54,539 nt of DNA from Gammaproteobacteria bacterium (GTDB taxonomy: Bacteria; Pseudomonadota; Gammaproteobacteria; Pseudomonadales; Pseudomonadaceae): the NCBI GenBank assembly GCA_903970465.1, contig CAJCIO010000189.1, forward strand, positions 1 to 54,539, given 5' to 3'. The position numbers and the translations under genes are program-made. The notes under the pieces were generated by a model, which saw only the letters and a program-made list of their open reading frames with translations, ran no database searches and had not been told where the DNA came from. Positions 7,459 to 15,821 of the stretch are shown here, piece by piece (position 1 is the stretch's first letter; each line of letters opens with the position of its first letter).

Positions 7459-8925
7459 ATGAAATTCAAGGATCTGCGGGATTTCGTGCAGCAACTCGAG
7501 CAGCGTGGCGAGTTGAAACGTATTCAGGTGCCGATATCTCCGGTACTGGAAATGACCGAGATATGCGACCGGACCCTGCGCGCCAAAGGGCCCGCGTTGC
7601 TGTTCGAAAATCCTGTGGGACATACCATTCCCGTGCTGGGCAACCTGTTCGGCACCCCCGGGCGAGTGGCCTTGGGCATGGGCGCCGAGGACGTCTCGGA
7701 GCTGCGTGAAATCGGCAAGCTGCTGGCCTTCCTCAAGGAGCCAGAGCCGCCCAAGGGCCTCAAGGATGCCTGGTCGAAGTTGCCGATCTTCAAGAAGATC
7801 ATCGCCATGGCGCCCAAGGTGGTCAAGGATGCGCCCTGTCAGGAAGTGGTCCTCGAAGGCGACGATGTCGATCTCGGCATGTTGCCCGTGCAGCATTGCT
7901 GGCCTGGCGACGTCGCGCCACTGATCACCTGGGGGCTGACGGTGACGCGCGGGCCGAACAAGGAGCGCCAGAACCTGGGCATCTATCGCCAGCAGGTCAT
8001 TGGCCGTAACAAAGTGATCATGCGCTGGTTGAGCCACCGGGGCGGCGCACTGGACTATCGCGAGTGGTGTGAAAAACATCCGGGCCGTCCGTTCCCGGTG
8101 TCGGTCGCGCTCGGCGCCGACCCTGCGACCATTCTCGGTGCCGTGACGCCGGTCCCTGACAGCCTTTCCGAGTATGCCTTCGCGGGCCTGTTGCGGGGCA
8201 ATCGCACCGAGCTGATCAAATGCCGCGGCAACGATCTGCAAGTGCCCGCCAGTGCCGAAATCGTCCTCGAGGGTGTGATCCATCCGGGTGAAATGGCGCC
8301 CGAAGGCCCGTACGGCGACCACACCGGTTACTACAACGAGGTCGACAGCTTTCCGGTGTTCACTGTCGAGCGTATCACCCACCGGATCAAGCCGATCTAT
8401 CACAGCACCTACACGGGTCGTCCGCCGGATGAGCCGGCCATCCTCGGTGTGGCCCTGAACGAAGTGTTCGTGCCGATCCTGCAAAAGCAGTTTCCGGAGA
8501 TCACCGACTTCTACTTGCCGCCCGAAGGCTGCTCGTATCGCATGGCCATCGTCACTATCAAGAAACAGTACCCAGGCCATGCCAAGCGGGTAATGCTGGG
8601 TGTGTGGTCGTTTTTGCGACAGTTCATGTACACCAAATTCGTTATCGTCACCGACGACGACATCAACGCGCGGGACTGGAACGATGTGATCTGGGCCATC
8701 ACTACGCGCATGGACCCGAAACGCGACACCGTGATGATCGATAACACCCCCATCGACTATCTGGATTTCGCCTCGCCGGTGTCCGGTCTGGGCTCGAAGA
8801 TGGGCCTGGACGCCACCAATAAATGGCCGGGAGAGACCACGCGTGAGTGGGGTCGGGTCATCGTCAAGGATGAGGCGGTGACTCGCCGCGTCGACGAACT
8901 CTGGAATCAACTGGGAATAGACTGA
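7459..8925 (+). CDS. ubiD: UbiD-family decarboxylase (4-hydroxy-3-polyprenylbenzoate decarboxylase)
   Basis: A prenylated-FMN-dependent decarboxylase acting in ubiquinone synthesis. 488 residues from the ATG at 7459 (MKFKDLRDFVQQLEQRGEL, the usual family N-terminus); an upstream extension to 7342 overlaps the REP region and was discarded. Conserved UbiD segments include NLGIYRQQVIGRNKVIMRWLSHRGGA and the catalytic-region PEGPYGDHTGYYN with its glutamate/arginine network. The stop codon overlaps the ATG of the next reductase gene (TGATG), indicating translational coupling. The prenyltransferase UbiX is not in the window. Confidence 0.95.
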   Translation: MKFKDLRDFVQQLEQRGELKRIQVPISPVLEMTEICDRTLRAKGPALLFENPVGHTIPVLGNLFGTPGRVALGMGAEDVSELREIGKLLAFLKEPEPPKGLKDAWSKLPIFKKIIAMAPKVVKDAPCQEVVLEGDDVDLGMLPVQHCWPGDVAPLITWGLTVTRGPNKERQNLGIYRQQVIGRNKVIMRWLSHRGGALDYREWCEKHPGRPFPVSVALGADPATILGAVTPVPDSLSEYAFAGLLRGNRTELIKCRGNDLQVPASAEIVLEGVIHPGEMAPEGPYGDHTGYYNEVDSFPVFTVERITHRIKPIYHSTYTGRPPDEPAILGVALNEVFVPILQKQFPEITDFYLPPEGCSYRMAIVTIKKQYPGHAKRVMLGVWSFLRQFMYTKFVIVTDDDINARDWNDVIWAITTRMDPKRDTVMIDNTPIDYLDFASPVSGLGSKMGLDATNKWPGETTREWGRVIVKDEAVTRRVDELWNQLGID

Positions 8926-9893
8926 TGCGCGTGACTTTGCAGCCTTCCGGCGCGGTGCTCGACACCTTGCCCGCCGAGCGAATCCTCGCAGCCGCCCAGC
9001 GCCTCGGTTACGAGTGCCCGAGCAGCTGCCGCAACGGTAACTGCCACGTGTGTTCGGCGTTGCTGGTTGAGGGTCGGGTGCAGCAGGAGGGTGAAGTGCG
9101 TGATCACGGCGAAATCTACACGTGCGTTGCCGAGCCGCTGGAAGATTGCGTCGTGCTCTGGGATGGCGTGCTGGCGCTGGGTGAGTTACCAGTGCGCAGT
9201 TTCGCTTGCCAACTGAGCGAATGCGTGGCGGTGGGCGGGGATGTCTGGCGTGTACGGTTGCTGGCGCCGGCCGGCAAACCGCCGCGCTACCATGCTGGCC
9301 AATACCTGATGCTCGAGCGCGACAATGGTGAGCGCTCGGCGTTTTCCGTGGCGTCGGCGCCCCATTCCGGGCGCCAGCTTGAACTGCACATATTGGTGCG
9401 CGAAGACAGTGCGCGCAACTTGATCGCCCAATTACAACGCAACAGCGGGGCACGCTTGCAGTTGCCGTTCGGCGATGCGCATCTGGCCGAATTGCCTGAT
9501 GCACCGCTGGTATTGATTGCCGCCGGCACCGGTATGGCGCAAATGCACAGCCTGATCGAACATTGCCGGGCCCAGGGTTTCGCTCATCCGGTTCATCTGT
9601 ACTGGGGTGTACGGCGGCCTGAAGACTTCTACGAAATCGAGCAATGGCAGGCATGGGAGCACCTGCCCAACCTGTTCTTGCACAAGGTGGTCAGCGATGT
9701 TTGCGGCTGGGAAGGGCGTTGTGGTCTGTTGCATGAAGCGGTGTGCGAGGACATTGCCGATCTTTCCCTGCCTCATGTGTATGCCAGCGGTTCCCCGGCG
9801 ATGATCTACGCCACGCTCGACGCGCTGGTGGCGGCGGGGATGGATGCGCATCAGATGCGTGCCGATGTGTTTGCCTACGCGCCGCGTCCTTGA
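8925..9893 (+). CDS. [2Fe-2S]/FAD NAD(P)H oxidoreductase coupled to ubiD
   Basis: 322-residue electron-transfer protein. The N-terminal plant-type ferredoxin domain has CPSSCRNGNCHVC, with a further cysteine in YTCVAEP. The following FAD-binding domain has RSAFSVASAP (RxxS-type motif), and the NAD(P)-binding domain has LIAAGTGMAQMHSLI and a C-terminal YASGSP. Pseudomonas genomes usually label this family CDP-6-deoxy-delta-3,4-glucoseen reductase, a sugar-pathway name that nothing nearby supports. The one-base overlap with ubiD suggests a role linked to that decarboxylase or to ubiquinone synthesis, which is inference. Confidence 0.88.
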   Translation: MRVTLQPSGAVLDTLPAERILAAAQRLGYECPSSCRNGNCHVCSALLVEGRVQQEGEVRDHGEIYTCVAEPLEDCVVLWDGVLALGELPVRSFACQLSECVAVGGDVWRVRLLAPAGKPPRYHAGQYLMLERDNGERSAFSVASAPHSGRQLELHILVREDSARNLIAQLQRNSGARLQLPFGDAHLAELPDAPLVLIAAGTGMAQMHSLIEHCRAQGFAHPVHLYWGVRRPEDFYEIEQWQAWEHLPNLFLHKVVSDVCGWEGRCGLLHEAVCEDIADLSLPHVYASGSPAMIYATLDALVAAGMDAHQMRADVFAYAPRP

Positions 9894-10116
9894 GTCAGGG
9901 CAAGGTACGTCGCTGTACCCAGCGTGCACGGATTTGTATCTTTTTATTCACGATGGCCCGAGGTGATTCCCTGCAATAGTGCAACTTCAGATACTTCGCA
10001 CTTATTAAGGGCCTTATAACAAACTGTGAAACCAATAGTTATAACTGCGCCTAAGGACTTGTTTTTCTGTGGGTATCTGCCGTACGGTAGTCATCAGGAT
10101 CATGTCATCGGTTAGA

Positions 10117-10138
10117 GTGAGTTGTCCTTTCAACTCAC
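10117..10138 (+). promoter_or_regulatory. Perfect hairpin just upstream of chaC
   Basis: GTGAGTTG / CAACTCAC, an 8-bp perfect stem with loop TCCTTT. It ends 21 nt before the chaC ATG and just upstream of the AGGCG ribosome-binding region. No T-run follows, so it is not a simple terminator. It could be an operator or a leader structure. Confidence 0.45.
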
Positions 10139-10159
10139 GGGGATATCAGGCGTCTGCTT

Positions 10160-10849
10160 ATGTCCGCTATTGAAACTGCGCATTTGAACGCGATCTATCC
10201 GCCCAGCCTCGATCTGGGGCCGCAACTGACTGACGAGCAGTTGGCGCACTCGCTCGACTCCACCATGGAACTGCACAAAGGTGGACCCGTCTGGCTATTC
10301 GCTTACGGCTCGTTGATCTGGCGTCCCGAGTGCGCGGCAGTCGAGCGCCGGCGTGCGCGGATTCACGGTTATCATCGTGGACTGTATCTGTGGTCTCACG
10401 AACACCGGGGCACCCCCGAGCAGCCCGGCCTGGTATTCGGCCTGGATCGTGGTGGCTCTTGCAGCGGCTTCGCCTTTCGCCTGCCCGACGAGCAGTTGCG
10501 TGACTCGCTGGTTGCCCTGTGGAGGCGCGAGATGCCTTATCCTTCCTATCGCCCGCACTGGCTCAATTGCCGCCTCGATGATGGCAGCAAGGTGCAGGCC
10601 TTGGGCTTCGTGCTCGAGCGTCATCTGCCCAGCTATGCCGGCAACCTGCCGGACAATCTCTTGACGCAGATCCTCGCCAACGCCAGTGGGCGCTTCGGCA
10701 CTACCCGCGAGTATGTCGAGCAGACCATCAGTGCGCTGCGCACCCACTCCATGCCGGATCGTAATCTGGAAGCGCGTATCAAGCGTTGCCACTGCTCGTC
10801 TGTCACAGAGCAAGCCCTGGTGACCGGTCTGGATGTGCCGCGGCTTTAA
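10160..10849 (+). CDS. chaC: Glutathione-specific gamma-glutamylcyclotransferase (ChaC family)
   Basis: The enzyme cleaves glutathione to 5-oxoproline and Cys-Gly in the cytosol. 229 residues. The family signature for substrate binding is FAYGSLIW (about 49-56), and the conserved acidic catalytic residue lies in LWRREMPYPSY. FGLDRGGSCSGFAFRL and the C-terminal region YVEQTISALR are typical of bacterial ChaC. The gene stands alone between a 266-bp upstream spacer with a hairpin and a promoter region for the next gene. gshA, the first enzyme of glutathione synthesis, is elsewhere in the window. Confidence 0.9.
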   Translation: MSAIETAHLNAIYPPSLDLGPQLTDEQLAHSLDSTMELHKGGPVWLFAYGSLIWRPECAAVERRRARIHGYHRGLYLWSHEHRGTPEQPGLVFGLDRGGSCSGFAFRLPDEQLRDSLVALWRREMPYPSYRPHWLNCRLDDGSKVQALGFVLERHLPSYAGNLPDNLLTQILANASGRFGTTREYVEQTISALRTHSMPDRNLEARIKRCHCSSVTEQALVTGLDVPRL

Positions 10850-10948
10850 GGCCGTAAACCGCCCTATATCTTTTGCGCCTGCTGCCGATAACCCTGGCAT
10901 CAAGGGGCGTGGCGCTCCTGCTCATCGACACCGCCGCCAGATTTGAGT

Positions 10949-10977
10949 TTGGCCTTGGCTGACAGGGTGTCTATGCT
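10949..10977 (+). promoter_or_regulatory. Probable sigma-70 promoter of the fliL-like gene
   Basis: TTGGCC (-35) and TATGCT (-10) with exactly 17 bp between them. The predicted start is near 10984, about 20 nt before the TTG start codon at 11004. Confidence 0.5.
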
Positions 10978-11003
10978 GTGTTCATTTTTTGAGGAGCGAA
11001 ACA

Positions 11004-11414
11004 TTGAAAGGGTTGATCCTGATGTTGCTGGCGTTGTCCGCACCGATGGCTGCCATGGCCGAAGAAGGGGGCAAGGAAGCCGCCGGGCCTGTGGTCACGT
11101 ATTACTCGCTCACGCCGCCACTGGTGGGCAACTATTCGCTCGACGGCGGGGCGAAACTCCACGTCTACAAAGCTGATATCGCACTGAAGGTCACCGGTGC
11201 CGAGGCGCTGGCAGCGGTCAAGCACCATGAGCCGTTGATTCGCAACAAGCTGGTGCAGTTGTTCACCCAGCAGACCGTGGATTCGATGAGCAAGTCCGAC
11301 TCCAAGGAAGCGCTGCGCCAAGAAGCGTTGAAAGAGACCCAGCAGGTGCTCAACGATGAAGAAGGCAAGCCGATCGTTGAAGACCTGCTGTTCAATAACC
11401 TGATTGTCCAGTAG
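11004..11414 (+). CDS. Exported FliL-family protein
   Basis: 136-residue protein that begins with a TTG codon. AGGAG at 10992-10996 lies 7 nt before it, and no ATG at the right place exists. A signal peptide or membrane anchor covers residues 1-18 (KGLILMLLALSAPMAAMA). The rest (VVTYYSLTPPLVGNYS..., LVQLFTQQTVDSM, ...PIVEDLLFNNLIVQ) matches the FliL pattern of flagellar basal-body-associated proteins. There are no flagellar genes nearby, so it is a stand-alone paralogue and its link to motility is unproven. It ends 6 nt from the converging EVE gene. Confidence 0.8.
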   Translation: MKGLILMLLALSAPMAAMAEEGGKEAAGPVVTYYSLTPPLVGNYSLDGGAKLHVYKADIALKVTGAEALAAVKHHEPLIRNKLVQLFTQQTVDSMSKSDSKEALRQEALKETQQVLNDEEGKPIVEDLLFNNLIVQ

Positions 11415-11420
11415 TAACCG

Positions 11421-11873
<453 letters not shown>

Positions 11874-12070
11874 GACAGTTCCTCGAAATGTTCGTCTCAG
11901 ATCATTATTACAGGATTACCATTTACCGACAGCCGGTATCGCGCCACCATTTGCGCGATGAGGCGTGTTGTCGCAGAATGCGCCAACTTTTGATTCAGAC
12001 ACTGCCGTCCGGCCATTGACTACTACATCCGGCGACAGGATTTTTCATATTCATTTTTGGGGGGGTGTAG

Positions 12071-12211
12071 ATGCGTCGCAAGCCGGATTTGTTGTGGGTA
12101 TTGGTTGCGTTGTTGGGTCTGGGTATCGTCACTACCGGTTATGCGCAGAGTTTCTGGGATCGCAAGGCCAATGAGCCGGCGCCCGTGGTCACACCGGTAC
12201 AGCATCGCTGA
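12071..12211 (+). CDS. Small single-span membrane protein, 46 aa
   Basis: The frame begins MRRKPDLLWVLVALLGLGIV and ends ...APVVTPVQHR. It has a basic N-terminus, one hydrophobic helix (about residues 7-24, LLWVLVALLGLGIVTTGY) and a short proline-rich polar tail. A G-run (GGGGGGG, 12060-12066) precedes the ATG by 4 nt and may serve as ribosome-binding site. It lies alone between the EVE gene and a REP. I recall similar short proteins in other pseudomonads as hypotheticals; no function is known to me. Confidence 0.65.
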   Translation: MRRKPDLLWVLVALLGLGIVTTGYAQSFWDRKANEPAPVVTPVQHR

Positions 12212-12223
12212 ATCTACGGCCTC

Positions 12224-12282
12224 TTCGCGGGCACGCCTTGCTCCCACGGCTGTACTCCTGTGGAAGCAAGGCTGCCCGCGAA
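12224..12282. repeat. REP pair between small membrane gene and ygfA
   Basis: TTCGCGGGCACGCCTTGCTC and its imperfect inverse GAAGCAAGGCTGCCCGCGAA face each other around a short spacer. It lies between the 3' ends of two convergent genes, the usual REP/BIME position, where it could protect 3' ends or act as a terminator. Confidence 0.8.
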
Positions 12283-12304
12283 GGGCCCTTGAAATCTATC
12301 CCTT

Positions 12305-12907
12305 CTACGCCAGATACCATCCCTTGTCTGTCAGCGTCCCCTGCAACGGCACATCCCAGCTGGCCTGGGATAATTTCTCCACCTTCTGACATTCATGGGC
12401 CAGCCCCAATAGCACCGGCTTGTGCCAGGCGTTGCGCCGGCCTCTGTACGCCAAGCTGCGGTCATAGAATCCTCCCCCCATGCCCAGGCGTCCGCCGACC
12501 TCATCGAAGCCCACCAGCGGTAGCAGGACCAGATCCAGCGCCCACACTTTGCGCTGCTTTGCGCGATCGATGTGCGGCTCTGCAATACCGAATCGATTAG
12601 GGCGCATTTTTTCCCCCGGCAGCACTCGCTGGAACACCATCCTGGTCCGTGGCCAATCATTGAGTACCGGCAGATAGGTGTGCTTGCCGCGACGCTGTGC
12701 CGCACGCAGTAAAAGCCGTGGATCGATTTCACCATCGTTGGGCAGGTAAAAAGACACGTGACGGCTGCGGCGAAACAGTGGGTGCTGGGCCAGTTGGCGG
12801 TACAGATCGAGTGCCGCACGACGCTGTTGCATCGGCGTCAAGGCGCGGCGTGCATCACGCAATTGGCGACGCAGTCGAGCACGGGTAAGTGGCGCGGAAG
12901 AGGTCAT
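12305..12907 (-). CDS. ygfA: 5-formyltetrahydrofolate cyclo-ligase
   Basis: Converts 5-formyl-THF to 5,10-methenyl-THF using ATP. 200 residues from the ATG at 12907 (MTSSAPLTRARLRRQLRDAR); an upstream TTG at 12931 is a less likely start. Visible motifs are the basic N-terminus RLRRQLRDARRAL, the ATP/substrate-binding LVLLPLVGFDEVGGRLGMGGGFYDR loop, and the closing region WDVPLQGTLTDKGWY. It lies directly downstream of 6S RNA on the same strand, the ssrS-ygfA arrangement conserved across gamma-proteobacteria, so 6S transcripts may extend into it. Confidence 0.94.
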   Translation of the reverse strand: MTSSAPLTRARLRRQLRDARRALTPMQQRRAALDLYRQLAQHPLFRRSRHVSFYLPNDGEIDPRLLLRAAQRRGKHTYLPVLNDWPRTRMVFQRVLPGEKMRPNRFGIAEPHIDRAKQRKVWALDLVLLPLVGFDEVGGRLGMGGGFYDRSLAYRGRRNAWHKPVLLGLAHECQKVEKLSQASWDVPLQGTLTDKGWYLA

Positions 12908-12993
12908 GGAGAGGATTGTCCTGGGGCGCAAGGGCTGCGGCAGGCGGACCGGGCAACCCCCGCCAGAGCAAACAAAGGCAGGGGTTTGAAGAA

Positions 12994-13173
12994 AGGTGCT
13001 CCCCGACGAACCGCTGTCGGTGTAGCCCTTGAACCCGAAAGTTCAAGGTGGAGATTACAGGAGGCCTTAAGGCTTTCCGTCGAGCGGACATGCACACCGG
13101 CCCCACGTGCAACCCCCGTGGTTGTGCGTATCGGCTCAGGGACATGACCGACTGGCAAGCACTCCAGGGAACG
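12994..13173 (-). ncRNA. ssrS: 6S RNA
   Basis: Regulatory RNA that sequesters sigma-70 RNA polymerase in stationary phase. On the minus strand the sequence runs from about AACCGTTCCCTGGAGTGCTT to GGTTCGTCGGGGAGCACC. The two ends pair to make the terminal stem, and the long imperfect duplex with the central open bubble is recognisable (CTTGAACTTTCGGGTTCAAG is a strong internal hairpin near 13029-13048). A -10 box TATACT at 13180-13185 sets the 5' end near 13173. Position between zapA and ygfA is the classic locus. Exact ends are estimates within a few nucleotides. Confidence 0.9.
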
Positions 13174-13179
13174 GTTGCC

Positions 13180-13185
13180 AGTATA
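13180..13185 (-). promoter_or_regulatory. -10 box of 6S RNA
   Basis: TATACT on the minus strand, 7 nt before the expected RNA start; the -35 region (around 13203-13208, at the zapA stop) is weak. Confidence 0.55.
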
Positions 13186-13204
13186 CCCCAAAGCGAGCGC
13201 GGAA

Positions 13205-13519
13205 TCAGCCCTTGGGTACGTCGGCATCGCTGGCCAGCGCCAGATCGACCCGGTCGAGCAGGTCGCGAACCTGCTCGCGAGTCGAGCCACCGGCGGCTGC
13301 GGGCGCGTCTTGGCGATGCAGCAGATCATGGGTGATATTCAGTGCGGCCATCACCGCGATACGGTCGGCGCCGATGACTTTCCCGCTGCTGCGAATTTCC
13401 CGCATCTTGCCGTCCAGGTAACGCGCTGCACCCACCAGATTGCTGCGTTCTTCCTGTGGGCAAATGATCGAATATTCTTTGTCGAGGATCTGCACGGTGA
13501 CGCTATTGCTTGAACTCAT
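13205..13519 (-). CDS. zapA: Cell division protein ZapA
   Basis: 104-residue cytosolic protein that bundles FtsZ filaments at the Z ring. Typical ZapA N-terminus (VTVQILDKEYSIICPQEERSNLVGAARYLDGKMREIR) with the conserved C-P-x-E-E-R segment, then the IAVMAALNITHDLL helix and a C-terminal coiled coil. Its ATG overlaps the stop of the small coiled-coil gene upstream by 4 nt (ATGA), so the two are co-translated. 6S RNA follows directly. Confidence 0.95.
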   Translation of the reverse strand: MSSSNSVTVQILDKEYSIICPQEERSNLVGAARYLDGKMREIRSSGKVIGADRIAVMAALNITHDLLHRQDAPAAAGGSTREQVRDLLDRVDLALASDADVPKG

Positions 13520-13725
13520 GAGTCTTGCTCCAGGGCCTTGAGGCGCGAAATCATCGATTCAACCTTGCGCCGGGCGATTTCATTTTTTTCGATCAGATGC
13601 GCGCGCTCTTCGCGCCAGGATTTTTCCTGAGCTAATAGGAGTCCGTTTTGCTGTTTAAGTTGCTCGACTCGATCAATCAATCGTTCAAGTCTGTCCATCA
13701 GGAGGTTCAGGTCGGTCTGTTCCAT
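13516..13725 (-). CDS. Small coiled-coil protein (TIGR02449 type, zapB-like position)
   Basis: 69 residues from the ATG at 13725 (MEQTDLNLLMDRLERLIDRVEQLKQQNGL). Nearly the whole protein is a heptad-like helix with leucines and charged residues and no hydrophobic span. Pseudomonads commonly carry this short family upstream of zapA. Its size, coiled-coil nature and ATGA coupling with zapA suggest a division-related partner similar in role to ZapB, but that is inference. The alternative upstream start at 13794 overlaps the divergent ygfB region. Confidence 0.82.
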   Translation of the reverse strand: MEQTDLNLLMDRLERLIDRVEQLKQQNGLLLAQEKSWREERAHLIEKNEIARRKVESMISRLKALEQDS

Positions 13726-13888
13726 GGGGCTGTTCGATTCGGTCCTGGAGGATGAAATATGGTCCGAATGCGGGTGGACCTGGAGGCTTGTCATAGTCGG
13801 CGGCAGCGTCGATGGTCTTGGCGTGCCTGCCGGTGCTAGGATACAAGGCCTTCATTCTAGACATTGCGCCGCTTGGCGCCTAGTTATC

Positions 13889-14443
13889 ATGCCTATACAG
13901 AATTCCCCGTATCACGCTTTTGCCGCATTGCTCAACACTGGCGACCATCCGGTATCGCCGGCCGAACTGCACGGCCTGCTGCTCGGCCGCAGTTGCGGTG
14001 GCTCAGGTTTCGACAACGACCCTTGGCTTGTCGATGCCGCCGAGCTGCTGGGTGGCGAGCCCCAGGACAACGTCCGTCAGGCGCTGATCGGCCTGCAAGA
14101 GATGGTCAAGGGCGAACTCACGAGCGACGACATGACCGTGGTGCTGTTGTTGCCGAGCGATGACGCCGCTCTCAAAGAGCGCGCCGAGGCCCTTGGCCAG
14201 TGGTGCCAGGGCTTTCTTACCGGTTTCGGCATGGCCGCTGGCGACACCGCGCTGAGCACCGAGGCAATGGAAGTGCTGCAGGATCTGGCGGCTATCGCCC
14301 AAGTCCAGGATGCCCTAGAGGAATCCGACGACGGCGAGAACGACTACATGGAAGTCATGGAGTATCTGCGTGTCGCACCGTTGCTGCTGTTCACCGAACT
14401 GAACAAGCCGGCGGCGCCGGTCGCCAAGCCCACGCAACACTGA
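13889..14443 (+). CDS. ygfB: YgfB/UPF0149 family protein
   Basis: 184-residue cytosolic protein starting MPIQNSPYHAFAALLNTG at 13889. It has family features such as SPAELHGLLLGRSCGG, WCQGFLTGFGMA and DYMEVMEYLRVAPLLLFTEL. UPF0149 proteins are usually encoded just before pepP, as here (43-nt gap), and in P. aeruginosa a YgfB protein is reported to modulate ampD expression (knowledge of the family). The gene is divergent from the zapA operon. A long frame beginning at 13724 is only an upstream extension without coding features. Confidence 0.92.
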   Translation: MPIQNSPYHAFAALLNTGDHPVSPAELHGLLLGRSCGGSGFDNDPWLVDAAELLGGEPQDNVRQALIGLQEMVKGELTSDDMTVVLLLPSDDAALKERAEALGQWCQGFLTGFGMAAGDTALSTEAMEVLQDLAAIAQVQDALEESDDGENDYMEVMEYLRVAPLLLFTELNKPAAPVAKPTQH

Positions 14444-14486
14444 TCAAGACTTTCCAGCCATTGCCGACAGGGGAACCGCGTCGCCC

Positions 14487-15821
14487 ATGATCCATATCCC
14501 GAAGTCCGAATTCGCCCGGCGCCGCAAGGCACTGATGGCGCAGATGGAGCCCAACAGCATCGCCATCCTGCCCGCTGCAGCGGTGGCGATCCGTAACCGT
14601 GATGTCGAGCATGTGTACCGTCAGGACAGCGATTTCCAATACCTGAGCGGCTTCCCCGAGCCTGAGGCCGTGGTGGCGCTGATCCCCGGCCGCGAGCATG
14701 GCGAGTACGTGCTGTTCTGTCGTGAACGCAATCCCGAACGCGAGCTGTGGGATGGTCTGCGCGCCGGGCAGGAAGGCGCTATTCGCGATTTTGGCGCCGA
14801 TGATGCCTTCCCCATCGCCGACATCGATGAAATCCTCCCTGGCTTGATCGAGGGCCGCAATCGCGTCTACAGCGCCATGGGCAGCAACGCTGAGTTCGAT
14901 CGCCATCTCATGGAGTGGATCAACACCATCCGCGCCAAGGCCAAGATGGGCTCGTTGCCGCCCAAGGAATTCGTTGCCCTCGACCACCTGCTGCACGACA
15001 TGCGGCTGTACAAGTCGGCGGCGGAGCTCAAGGTCATGCGCGAGGCCGCGGCCATTTCCTGCCGCGCCCATATCCGTGCGATGCAAGCGTGCCGGGCGGG
15101 GCTGCATGAGTTCAGCCTCGAAGCCGAGCTGGAATATGAGTTCCGCAAAGGCGGTGCGCGCATGCCGGCCTATGGCTCCATCGTCGCCGCCGGGCGCAAC
15201 GCTTGCATCTTGCACTATCAGGAGAATGCATCGGTGCTGAAGGACGGTGATCTGGTGTTGATTGACGCAGGGTGCGAAATCGATTGCTACGCCAGCGACA
15301 TCACTCGCACCTTTCCTGTCAGCGGGCGATTTTCTGCCGAGCAGCGGGCGATCTATGAACTGGTGCTCAAATCCCAGGAAGCCGCTTTTGCCGCCATCGG
15401 GCCGGACAAGCACTGGAATCAGGCACACGAGGCCACCGTGCAGGTGATCACCGCCGGCCTGGTGGAGCTGGGCCTGTTGCAGGGGACAGTGGAGGAATTG
15501 ATCGCCAGCGAAGCCTATCGCGCTTTCTACATGCACCGAGCCGGTCACTGGTTGGGGCTGGATGTGCATGATGTCGGCGAATACAAGGTCGGCGGTGCCT
15601 GGCGGGTGCTTGAGGTCGGCATGACCCTGACGGTCGAGCCGGGCATTTATATTTCGCCGGACAACCTCAATGTTGCAAAAAAATGGCGAGGCATTGGTGT
15701 GCGTATTGAAGACGATGTGGTGGTTACCCGCCATGGCTGCGAGATCCTGACCAATGGCGTGCCCAAGACCGTCGACGAAATCGAGGCCCTGATGGCCGCT
15801 GCCAGAACCCAAGCCGCATGA
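14487..15821 (+). CDS. pepP: Xaa-Pro aminopeptidase
   Basis: Cytosolic dinuclear-metal (Mn) aminopeptidase that removes N-terminal residues before proline. 444 residues: AMP_N domain (1 to about 135), then the pita-bread fold. All five metal ligands are visible: D260, D271, H354, E384 and E408, within LVLIDAGCEIDCYASDITRT, HWLGLDVHDVGEY, TVEPGIYI and GVRIEDDV. It overlaps ubiH by 4 nt (ATGA). Grouping with ubiH-ubiI in one operon is conserved in gamma-proteobacteria. Confidence 0.96.
   Translation: MIHIPKSEFARRRKALMAQMEPNSIAILPAAAVAIRNRDVEHVYRQDSDFQYLSGFPEPEAVVALIPGREHGEYVLFCRERNPERELWDGLRAGQEGAIRDFGADDAFPIADIDEILPGLIEGRNRVYSAMGSNAEFDRHLMEWINTIRAKAKMGSLPPKEFVALDHLLHDMRLYKSAAELKVMREAAAISCRAHIRAMQACRAGLHEFSLEAELEYEFRKGGARMPAYGSIVAAGRNACILHYQENASVLKDGDLVLIDAGCEIDCYASDITRTFPVSGRFSAEQRAIYELVLKSQEAAFAAIGPDKHWNQAHEATVQVITAGLVELGLLQGTVEELIASEAYRAFYMHRAGHWLGLDVHDVGEYKVGGAWRVLEVGMTLTVEPGIYISPDNLNVAKKWRGIGVRIEDDVVVTRHGCEILTNGVPKTVDEIEALMAAARTQAA

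Noticed and set aside
7456..9654. 732-codon open frame antisense to ubiD and its reductase
   Set aside because: It lies entirely opposite two well-identified genes, has no recognisable domain, and its amino-acid composition (Arg/His/Gly/Val-rich) is that expected of the complementary strand of GC-rich codons. No ribosome-binding site.
14391..15812. 473-codon open frame antisense to pepP
   Set aside because: It is a shadow of pepP codon bias. The pepP frame has all metal ligands, whereas the antisense product has no family features.
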